Shown here piece by piece: positions 57,130-64,000 of a stretch of DNA of 64,000 nt; the stretch's first letter is position 1, and each line of letters starts with the position of its first letter. A model generated the notes under the pieces. That model saw nothing but the letters and a program-made list of their open reading frames with translations. It did not search any database and was not told the origin of the DNA. The position numbers and the translations under genes were made by a program. The stretch is from Pseudomonas oryzihabitans (GTDB lineage: Bacteria > Pseudomonadota > Gammaproteobacteria > Pseudomonadales > Pseudomonadaceae): positions 62,001 to 126,000 of the forward strand of contig NZ_VDND01000002.1 of the NCBI RefSeq assembly GCF_007665395.1, in the 5' to 3' direction.

Positions 57130-58037
57130 GACTGCACCTTCAGACGCGGATCGAGGGCATCGCGCAGGCCGTCGCCCATCAGGTTGATGGCCAGCACGGT
57201 GAAGAGGATGGCGAGACCCGGCAGGGTCACCACCCACCAGGCGCGCTCGATGTAGTCGCGGGCCGAGGCCAGCATGGTGCCCCACTCGGGGGTGGGCGGC
57301 TGCACGCCGAGGCCGAGGAAGCCCAGGGCGGCGGCATCGAGGATCGCCGAGGAGAAGCTCAGGGTGGCCTGCACGATCAGCGGCGCCATGCAGTTGGGCA
57401 GCACGCTGACGAACATCAGCCGCAGGGTACCGGCGCCGGCCAGCCGCGAGGCGGTGACGTAGTCGCGGTGCAGTTCGCCCATCACCGCGGCGCGGGTCAG
57501 GCGCACGTAGGACGGCAGCGAGACGATGGCGATGGCCACCACGGTGTTGATCAGCCCTGGGCCGAGGATGGCGACGATGGCCACCGCCAGCAGCAGCGAG
57601 GGCAGCGCCAGCATGATGTCCATCAGGCGCATGATCACCGGACCGGCGCGATTGGGCGAGAAGCCGGCGACCAGGCCGAGCAGGATGCCGGGGATCAGTG
57701 AGAAGACCACCGAGGCCAGGCCGATCAGCAGTGACAGCCGCGCGCCATGGATCAGCCGGCTGAGGATGTCGCGGCCCAGTTCGTCGGTGCCCAGCGGGAA
57801 CTGGCTCTGGCCGCCGTCCAGCCACAGCGGCGGGGTGAGCATGAAGTCGCGGAACTGCTCGCTGGGCGCATGGGGCGCGACCCAGGGTGCGAAGAGCGCG
57901 CAGAACACCACGATGACCATGAAGATCAGCCCGCCCAGGGCGCCCTTGTTGCGGGCGAAGGCGTGCCAGAACTCCTTGAAGGGGGAGGGGTAGAGGGCGC
58001 TCGGGTCTTGAGCGGCCGGGGTGTTTACCGTTGTCAT
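57126..58037 (-). CDS. dppC: dipeptide ABC transporter permease DppC
   Basis: A 303-residue permease with an N-terminal helix ([18 protein letters not shown]) and [22 protein letters not shown]. The ATPase-contacting EAA loop ([25 protein letters not shown]) is typical of DppC/OppC. It forms the inner-membrane channel with DppB. 22 bp separate it from dppB, and it overlaps dppD by 4 bp. Confidence 0.95.
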   Translation of the reverse strand: MTTVNTPAAQDPSALYPSPFKEFWHAFARNKGALGGLIFMVIVVFCALFAPWVAPHAPSEQFRDFMLTPPLWLDGGQSQFPLGTDELGRDILSRLIHGARLSLLIGLASVVFSLIPGILLGLVAGFSPNRAGPVIMRLMDIMLALPSLLLAVAIVAILGPGLINTVVAIAIVSLPSYVRLTRAAVMGELHRDYVTASRLAGAGTLRLMFVSVLPNCMAPLIVQATLSFSSAILDAAALGFLGLGVQPPTPEWGTMLASARDYIERAWWVVTLPGLAILFTVLAINLMGDGLRDALDPRLKVQS

Positions 58038-58059
58038 AGGCTCTGTCCGGATGGGCGCA

Positions 58060-59070
58060 TCAACGCTGGTGGCGGATGCGCGGATTGACCAGGCCGTAGA
58101 GGATGTCCACGACGAAATTGACCAGGATGACCAGGGTGGCGATCAGCAGGATGCCGTTCTGCACCACCGGGTAGTCCCGGGCGCCGATGGCCTCGATCAG
58201 CCATTTGCCGATGCCGGGCCAGGAGAAGATGGTCTCGGTGAGCACCGCGCCGGAGAGCAGGCTGCCCACCTGCAGGCCGAGCACGGTCAGCACCGGGATC
58301 AGGGCGTTGCGCAGGGCATGGACGAAGACCACCCGCGCCGGCGACAGGCCCTTGGCCCGGGCGGTGCGCACATAGTCCTCGCGCAAGACCTCGAGCATGG
58401 CCGAGCGGGTCATGCGGGCGATCACCGCCAGCGGGATGGTGCCCACCACGATGGCCGGCAGGATCAGGTGCTTGAGGGCGTCGACGAAGGCGCCGGGCTC
58501 GTCGGAGAGCAGGGTATCGATGAGCATGAAGCCGGTGCGCGGCGGGATGTCGTAGAGCAGGTCCAGGCGGCCCGAGACCGGCGTCCAGCCGAGCTGCACC
58601 GAGAACAGCATGATCAGCAAGAGGCCCCACCAGAAGATCGGCATGGAATAGCCGGTCAGGGCCAGGCCCATCACCCCGTGGTCCACCGTGGAGCCGCGCC
58701 GGAGGGCGGCGAGGATGCCGGCCAGCACGCCGAACACCGTGGCGAACAGCATGGCCGCCACCGAGAGCTCCAGGGTGGCCGGGAACAGGGTCAGGAATTC
58801 GTCCCAGACCCCCACGCGGCTGCGCAGGGATTCGCCGAGGTTGCCCTGGGCGAGGTTGCCGACATAGTCGAAATACTGCTGGTACAGGGGCTTGTCGAGG
58901 CCCAGGCGGTGCATGGCTTCGGCGTGCATCTGCGGATCGACGCGGCGTTCGCCCATCATGACCTCCACCGGATCGCCGGGGATGAGGCGGATCAGGGCGA
59001 AGGTCAGCAGGGTGACGCCGAAGAACGTCGGTATCAGCAGCCCGAAGCGACGGGCGATGAAGGCGAGCAT
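58060..59070 (-). CDS. dppB: dipeptide ABC transporter permease DppB
   Basis: A 336-residue permease. The N-terminus FIARRFGLLIPTFFGVTLLTFALIRLIPGDPVEVMMGERR is the DppB/OppB hallmark, and the EAA loop reads VLREDYVRTARAKGLSPARVVFVHALRN. The first gene of dppBCDF. The porin gene ends 360 bp upstream. This gap could hold a separate promoter. Confidence 0.95.
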   Translation of the reverse strand: MLAFIARRFGLLIPTFFGVTLLTFALIRLIPGDPVEVMMGERRVDPQMHAEAMHRLGLDKPLYQQYFDYVGNLAQGNLGESLRSRVGVWDEFLTLFPATLELSVAAMLFATVFGVLAGILAALRRGSTVDHGVMGLALTGYSMPIFWWGLLLIMLFSVQLGWTPVSGRLDLLYDIPPRTGFMLIDTLLSDEPGAFVDALKHLILPAIVVGTIPLAVIARMTRSAMLEVLREDYVRTARAKGLSPARVVFVHALRNALIPVLTVLGLQVGSLLSGAVLTETIFSWPGIGKWLIEAIGARDYPVVQNGILLIATLVILVNFVVDILYGLVNPRIRHQR

Positions 59071-59148
59071 CGGAGGGGGTATCTCCTCTTGAGGCTGATC
59101 AAGACGGCGCGAGTACGTGCCCGGCCGCGTTTTTAAGTGAAAGCCCGC

Positions 59149-59170
59149 GCAAAAGCCCGCAGGCTTTTGC
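59149..59170. terminator. hairpin between the porin gene and dppB
   Basis: GCAAAAGCC pairs with GGCTTTTGC around the tetraloop CGCA. The minus strand continues to TTTCACTTAAAAA, so a weak terminator or leader structure of dppBCDF is possible. Confidence 0.4.
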
Positions 59171-59304
59171 TCTGACTTTCAGACCTTGTGGGTCTGGATT
59201 CATCCCTGCGCCGACCGTCCTGGTCCGCGACGAACGCGGCCTGCGCCAGGCAGGCTCGTTCGGTCCTACGAATAGGTTCGAAGAGCGCTCTGGGCCAGCG
59301 CTCC

Positions 59305-59425
59305 AAACCCGGCAGACTACCACGTTGCCACGGGTGCCGAAATCCTCGACATCGCCAGGGCTTCGCCGGTGTTCGCGACGCGATCCCGGCCAGATGCCAG
59401 GCGCTGCACGAAATCTGCCGGGTTT
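59305..59425. repeat. 12-bp inverted repeat flanking the porin stop region
   Basis: AAACCCGGCAGA at 59305-59316 is the exact complement of TCTGCCGGGTTT at 59414-59425, 97 bp apart. It could form the base of a long stem after the porin stop (59431). Apart from this and the hairpin above, I see nothing in the 360-bp gap. Confidence 0.45.
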
Positions 59426-59430
59426 CGCCA

Positions 59431-60849
59431 TCACAGCAGGTTGAACGGCAGGGTGGAGACCAGGCGCAGCTCCTTGACGTTGCCGTCGACCTGGTTCTGG
59501 CTGGCGCGGTGATCGGTCAGCAGCAGGCGGAAGCGGCTGTCCTTGAGCGTGCCCTGTTGCACCTTGTAGGTGGTGACCAGGCCGATCTCGTGGTGCTTCT
59601 CGCCATCCTGCTGCAGCACCTCGGCATAGTTGGCGTACTTGCCGGCGCCGGCGTCGTAGTGGGTGCCGTCGATGTCCCAGCCCTTGGCGTACCAGACACC
59701 GGTGCTCAGGCCGGGCACGCCGAAGTAGCTCCAGTCGGTCTCGTAGCGGATCTGCAGCGACTTCTCGTTGGGGCCGTTGTAGTCCGACACCAGGGAGTTG
59801 GCCAGGTAGATGGCCGCAGTCTCGTGGGCGTAGTCGAAGTACTCGTTGCCGTCGATCTGCTGGTAGGCCAGGGTCAGGCTATGGGCCTGGTGGCTGCCGG
59901 TGAGCGCCAGGCTCCAGGCGGTGTTGTCGATGTCGCCGGCCTTGGCGCTGCCGGCGTCGACGGTGCGGTAGGCGTTGGCCACCGCCTTCCAGGCGAAGGT
60001 GTCGAGAGAACCGCCGGCCTGGGTGACGCTCAGGAAGTACTGGTTCCAGACGTCTTCGAAGTTGGCGCCATAGACGCTGACTTCCCAGCCCTGGGGCAGC
60101 TTGTAGTTGCCGCCGAGGAAGCTCAGGCGGTCGGCGGTGACCTCGCGGGTACCGTATTCGGTGGTCCACTTCTCGTCGCCGGCGCCGGTCCGCGGGCTGA
60201 CGCGGGTGAAGCTGCCGCCCTGCAGCGAAAGGTCGTCCCATTCGTCGCTGGTCACGGCGAAGCCGTCGAAGCCGGAGGGGAAGGGGCGGTTGTCGTTGTA
60301 GCTGATCACCGGGGTATCGAGCATGAAGCGCCCGACCTTGAGTTCGGTGTTGGACACGCGGAAGCGCGCATCGGCGATGCCCAGCTTGGACCACTCGGCA
60401 TGGCCCTCGCCCTCGGCGTTGGCCAGGGTGCGGTTGCCGCCGCCGCCGATCCGGCCCTTGCCGCGCTCCAGGTTGGTGGCCTGGTAGCCGGCCACGTCGA
60501 TACCGAAGCCCACCGGGCCCTGGGTGTAGCCGGAGCTGTACTTGAGCTCCGTGGCCTGGACCCAGGTATTGCGCGAGTGGGTACGCACCCGGGTGCCGTT
60601 CTTGGTGTAGCTGAAGATCGGATCGGAGCTGGTCTCGCGGGCGAAGAAGTTGCGCGTGGTCAGGGTCAGGCTGTCATCGGCGAGAAAGCCCTTGGCGCCT
60701 TCCTGACCCTTCACCGGCTTCTGCACGTTGGGCAGGGTCTGGACCTCGTTGGCATAGCTCGGATCCTCCGGCGCCGGGGACTGGGCATGGGCGGTCAGGG
60801 CCAGGGTGAGCAGGGAAAGGGCGAGGCCCCCACGGTGGACGTTGGTCAT
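59431..60849 (-). CDS. OprD-family outer-membrane porin
   Basis: A 472-residue porin starting at ATG 60849, with signal peptide ending TAHA-Q. The mature protein starts with FLADDSLTLTTRNFF and contains many alternating strands such as YGANFEDVWNQYFLSV and WSLALTGSHQAHSLTLAYQQIDG, ending in LVSTLPFNLL. Its position between DppA-like and dppBCDF genes indicates a channel for dipeptides, as with OpdP in P. aeruginosa. The exact orthology is not proven. Confidence 0.9.
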   Translation of the reverse strand: MTNVHRGGLALSLLTLALTAHAQSPAPEDPSYANEVQTLPNVQKPVKGQEGAKGFLADDSLTLTTRNFFARETSSDPIFSYTKNGTRVRTHSRNTWVQATELKYSSGYTQGPVGFGIDVAGYQATNLERGKGRIGGGGNRTLANAEGEGHAEWSKLGIADARFRVSNTELKVGRFMLDTPVISYNDNRPFPSGFDGFAVTSDEWDDLSLQGGSFTRVSPRTGAGDEKWTTEYGTREVTADRLSFLGGNYKLPQGWEVSVYGANFEDVWNQYFLSVTQAGGSLDTFAWKAVANAYRTVDAGSAKAGDIDNTAWSLALTGSHQAHSLTLAYQQIDGNEYFDYAHETAAIYLANSLVSDYNGPNEKSLQIRYETDWSYFGVPGLSTGVWYAKGWDIDGTHYDAGAGKYANYAEVLQQDGEKHHEIGLVTTYKVQQGTLKDSRFRLLLTDHRASQNQVDGNVKELRLVSTLPFNLL

Positions 60850-60995
60850 TTGGCTGTGCTCCAAAGCGGTCGTTTTTCTGTTTTTTTGGGCGTTTTCGGC
60901 ACGACCGAACCCGTCGCGCCGAAACACGGCGCGAGGCGGGAAAGGTCGAGAGGACGGGCCGCCCGGGCCCGGTCGCTTACGGCATCAGCTGCCGA

Positions 60996-62588
60996 TCAGT
61001 CGAGGGTTACCGTGGAGAAGTCGTAGACCCCCAGCGGACTCTGCACATAGCCCTGTACCTTGGGCTGCAGGACGTCGGTGAACAGCGGGTGCGCCAGCGG
61101 TATCCACGGCAGCTGCTGGTGGAAGATTTGCTGGGCCTGCTCGTAGAGCGCGGTACGCTGGGCCGGGTCGTTGATGCGCTTGGCCTTTTCGATGGCGTCG
61201 TTGAACGCCTTGTCGCACCAGAAGGCGCGGTTCTCGCCGCTTTCCGTCGCCGCGCAGCTGAGGTTGTTGGTGAGGAAGTTGTCCGGATCGCCATTGTCGC
61301 CGGTCCAGCTCATCATCAGCAGGTCGTGTTCGCCGGCCTTGGTGCGCTTCTGGAACTCACCCCATTCGAACTGGGTGATCTCGGCCTTGATGCCGATCTT
61401 GGCCAGGTCGCCCTGGATCAGCTGGGCCACCAGCGCCGGGCTGCCGCCCGGGCCGCTGCCGGTGCTGATGTAGTACTTGAGCGTGAAGCCGTCGGGATAG
61501 CCGGCTTCCTTGAGCAGCGCCTTGGCCTTTTCCACGTCGTGGGGCCAGGGCTTGATGTCCTTGGCATAGCCCAGCAGCGAGGAGGGATAGGGGTTGATGG
61601 CCGCCTTGGCGGCGCCTTCGCCGAACACCGTCTTCAGGTAGTTCTGCTGGTCGAAGGCCATGGCGATGGCCTGGCGTACCCGCACGTCGTTCAACGGCTT
61701 GTGCCGGGTGTTCATCGCCAGGAAGGACGTGGTCTGGCTTTCCACCTGGGCCAGCTTGAGGTTCTTGTCCTGCTTGAGCATCGGCAGGTCCTGGGGCTTG
61801 GCGGTGAGGGCGATCTGGCACTCGTTGTTGCGCACCCGCTGGATGCGCACGTTGGGATCCAGGGTCACCGCCAGCACCAGGCCGTCCAGCTTGGGCTTGG
61901 CGCCGAAGTAGTCCGGGTTGACCTTGTAGCGGGTATTGGAATCCTTGGCGTAGCGCTGGAAGACGAAGGGACCGGTGCCGATGGGCTTCTGGTTGATGTC
62001 GTCGGTCTTCTTGCTGGCCAGCAGGCCGTCGGCGTATTCCTTGGACAGGATGGACCCGAAGGCCATGGCCAGGTCGGCGAGGAAGGGCGCCTCCGGCTGG
62101 TTGAGGGTGAAGCGCACGTGCTGGTCATCCACCTTGTCGATGGACTTGATCAGGGTGCCCATCTCCATGGCGGCGGCATAGGGATAGCCGCTGGGGGAGA
62201 GGTTGTACCAGGGGTTGTTCTTGTCGAGCATGCGCTCGAAGCTGAACACCACGTCGTCGGCATTGAAGTCGCGGGTGGGCTTGAAGTACTCGGTGGTGTG
62301 GAATTTCACCCCTTTGCGCAGGGTGAAGGTGTACTGCAGGCCGTCGGGGGAGACCTCCCAGCTTTCGGCCAGGCCCGGCTCCAGCTCGGCGGTGCCCTGC
62401 TTGAATTCCACCAGGCGGTTGTAGAGCGGCGTCGCCGAGGCGTTGAAGGTGTAGCCCGAGGTATAGCGACCCGGATCGAAGCCTTCCGGATTGGCCTCGG
62501 TGCAGACCACCAGCGGCCGGGCCAGGGCGGCCGTGGCGCTGAGGCAGAGCAGGGCGGCGAGGGACAGCGAGAAGAGCGGCTTGGACAC
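60996..62588 (-). CDS. dppA: peptide ABC transporter substrate-binding protein (DppA-like)
   Basis: A 530-residue periplasmic SBP_bac_5 protein with signal [23 protein letters not shown]. The mature N-terminus [39 protein letters not shown] is DppA-like, and [38 protein letters not shown] is a family signature. It captures dipeptides for DppBCDF. A paralogue lies 44 bp upstream (transcriptionally), and the porin follows after 146 bp, so several binding proteins appear to share one transporter. Confidence 0.93.
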   Translation of the reverse strand: MSKPLFSLSLAALLCLSATAALARPLVVCTEANPEGFDPGRYTSGYTFNASATPLYNRLVEFKQGTAELEPGLAESWEVSPDGLQYTFTLRKGVKFHTTEYFKPTRDFNADDVVFSFERMLDKNNPWYNLSPSGYPYAAAMEMGTLIKSIDKVDDQHVRFTLNQPEAPFLADLAMAFGSILSKEYADGLLASKKTDDINQKPIGTGPFVFQRYAKDSNTRYKVNPDYFGAKPKLDGLVLAVTLDPNVRIQRVRNNECQIALTAKPQDLPMLKQDKNLKLAQVESQTTSFLAMNTRHKPLNDVRVRQAIAMAFDQQNYLKTVFGEGAAKAAINPYPSSLLGYAKDIKPWPHDVEKAKALLKEAGYPDGFTLKYYISTGSGPGGSPALVAQLIQGDLAKIGIKAEITQFEWGEFQKRTKAGEHDLLMMSWTGDNGDPDNFLTNNLSCAATESGENRAFWCDKAFNDAIEKAKRINDPAQRTALYEQAQQIFHQQLPWIPLAHPLFTDVLQPKVQGYVQSPLGVYDFSTVTLD

Positions 62589-62632
62589 GAAAGGTTCCTC
62601 GTGAAAGGCCCGCCGGGCGGGCCGGACAGGGT

Positions 62633-64000
62633 TTAGCGGTCGAGGCTTACGCCATAGAAACCGGTGACGCCGAAGGGATTGATCTTGAAGCCCTGCACTT
62701 CCTTGCGCATGGGCTGGGACACCACCGAGTGGGCCATGGGGCTCACCGGCATCTGCTGGCGAATGAGCTGCTGGGCGCGCTCATAGAGCCGGGTGCGCTC
62801 GGCGCGGTCGTTGCTGGTCTTGGCCTGCTGGATGAGGGCGTCGTAGTCCTTGTCGCACCAGCGCGCATAGTTGCTGCCGCCGATGGCGCTGCAGCCGTAG
62901 AGCACGCCCAGCCAGTTGTCCGGATCGCCGTTGTCGCCGGTCCAGCCATAGGTCAGCACATCGTGTTCGCCGGCCTTGGCGCGCTTGATGTACTCGCCCC
63001 ATTCGTAGCTGACGATCTTGGCCTTGATGCCGACCTTGGCCCAATCCTGCTGGATCATCTGCGCCGATTGGCGGGCATTGGGGTTGGAGGCGCGCTGTAC
63101 CGTCATGGCCCAGAGGGCGATCTCGGTGCCGTCCTTGATCCCGGCCTGCTTGAGCAGCGCCTTGGCCTTTTCCGGATCGTAGGGCGCACCCTTGATGCTG
63201 TTGTCGTAGGACCACTGGTTCGGCGGGATGACGTTCTGCGCCACTTGGCCGGCGCCCTGGAACACGGTGTCGACGATGGCCTGCTTGTTGATGGCCATGT
63301 CCAGGGCGCGTCTTACCTCGGGCTTATCCAGCGGCGGATGCTGCACGTTGTAGGCGAGGAAGCCGACGTTGAAGCCTGGCTGCTGCAGTACCTTCAGGTG
63401 CGGATCCTGCTTCATCTCCACCAGGTCGGCCGGCCGCGCATAGCCACTGACCTGGCACTCGTTGGCCTTGAGCTTCTGCAGGCGGGTGGCGGCATCGGGG
63501 GTGATGGCGAAGATCAGGTTGTCGAGCTTGACGTCCTCGGGCTTCCAGTAGTCGCGATTGCCCTTGTAGCGGATCACCGCATCCTTCTGGTAGCGGCTGA
63601 AGACGAAGGGCCCGGTGCCGATGGGCTGCTGGTTGAGCAGCTCGGGCTTGCCCTGCTTGAGCAACTGGTCGGCGTACTCCGCCGACTGGATGGAGGCGAA
63701 GCTCATGGCCAGGTCGGCGGCGAAGGCGGCGTCCACCTTGTTGAGGGTGAAGACCACGGTCTGGTCGTCGGTCTTGGCCACCTGGGCGATGTTCTGGTCC
63801 AGCTCCATGTCGGTGAAATAGGGGAATTCCGTGGGGTAGGCCTTCCGGAACGGCTGCTCCTTGTCGAGCATGCGCTGGAAGGTGAAGACCACGTCGTCGG
63901 CGTTGAAGTCGCGCGTGGGTTTGAAGTAGTCGGTGGTGTGGAATTTCACGCCCTGGCGCAAGTGGAAGGTATAGGTCTTGCCATCGGCGCTCACATCCCA
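62633..64000 (-). CDS. second DppA-like substrate-binding protein, N-terminus beyond window
   Basis: 456 codons are visible. The frame is open to the right edge ([33 protein letters not shown]), so signal peptide and about 80 residues are missing. The C-terminus ([28 protein letters not shown]) is complete. It resembles the neighbouring DppA strongly in all family segments, but ligand-contact regions differ, so another peptide preference is likely. It is encoded just upstream of that gene on the same strand. Confidence 0.93.
   Translation of the reverse strand, partial: WDVSADGKTYTFHLRQGVKFHTTDYFKPTRDFNADDVVFTFQRMLDKEQPFRKAYPTEFPYFTDMELDQNIAQVAKTDDQTVVFTLNKVDAAFAADLAMSFASIQSAEYADQLLKQGKPELLNQQPIGTGPFVFSRYQKDAVIRYKGNRDYWKPEDVKLDNLIFAITPDAATRLQKLKANECQVSGYARPADLVEMKQDPHLKVLQQPGFNVGFLAYNVQHPPLDKPEVRRALDMAINKQAIVDTVFQGAGQVAQNVIPPNQWSYDNSIKGAPYDPEKAKALLKQAGIKDGTEIALWAMTVQRASNPNARQSAQMIQQDWAKVGIKAKIVSYEWGEYIKRAKAGEHDVLTYGWTGDNGDPDNWLGVLYGCSAIGGSNYARWCDKDYDALIQQAKTSNDRAERTRLYERAQQLIRQQMPVSPMAHSVVSQPMRKEVQGFKINPFGVTGFYGVSLDR

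Noticed and set aside
59188..61026. 612-residue plus-strand frame
   Set aside because: Antisense of the porin gene, which has a clear signal peptide and porin strands.

Overview
The window is high-GC, gene-dense chromosome of a gammaproteobacterium, very probably a Pseudomonas. The P. oryzihabitans/psychrotolerans group is my guess from gene content, not a proven assignment. Support comes from AcsA and PhhB, the livKHMGF operon, an OprD-type porin inside a dpp dipeptide operon, nitrate reductase fused to a flavoprotein module, selB next to tRNA-Sec, and abundant GGDEF/EAL proteins. There are no rRNA genes, transposases, integrases or CRISPR arrays.

Layout. 0-3.8 kb: edge of a YeeE/YedE sulfur transporter, a DUF1615 lipoprotein, a small hypothetical protein and a Tat-exported SMP-30 lactonase-like protein. 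3.9-8.4 kb: three consecutive c-di-GMP genes. 8.6-15.9 kb: dehalogenase, LRR-protein kinase, racemase, a toxin-antitoxin pair whose toxin has a nonsense codon, and small metabolic genes (SDR, DUF3820, ElaA, VOC, PhhB). 16-24.3 kb: acetyl-CoA synthetase, an AraC-type regulator, a CHASE4-like/PAS/GGDEF/EAL protein, a lipoprotein, and an SDR divergent from a LysR gene. 24.9-29.9 kb: branched-chain amino acid ABC transporter. 30-34.6 kb: DUF2288, aldo/keto reductase with divergent LysR, selB and selC. 34.6-39.06 kb: DUF485 protein, ActP-like symporter, nitrilase and LysR, bracketed by the selC 3' end and a degenerate second copy of it, so possibly an old island. 39.1-46.7 kb: nitrate/nitrite assimilation (nasA fusion, nirBD). 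47.2-55 kb: a second CHASE4-like GGDEF/EAL paralogue, two DUF4136 lipoproteins, cmoM, a MazG-like protein, a secreted protein, a 102-bp tandem repeat array and ypeA. 55.1-64 kb: dppBCDF, an OprD-like porin and two DppA-like binding proteins, the last cut by the window edge.

Regulation. The strongest non-coding signal lies in the divergent nasA/nirB intergenic region. On each strand there is a sigma-54-type promoter, then two hairpins with six-base loops having A at position 1 and G at position 4, and the second hairpin overlaps an intrinsic terminator. This is the arrangement of ANTAR-type antitermination leaders (NasT/NasR class), present twice in mirror image. Other signals are a nested palindrome between livK and livH, palindromic operators before the YeeE gene and the toxin gene, TTGCAA operators before the symporter, and families of dispersed hairpin repeats in the intergenic regions.
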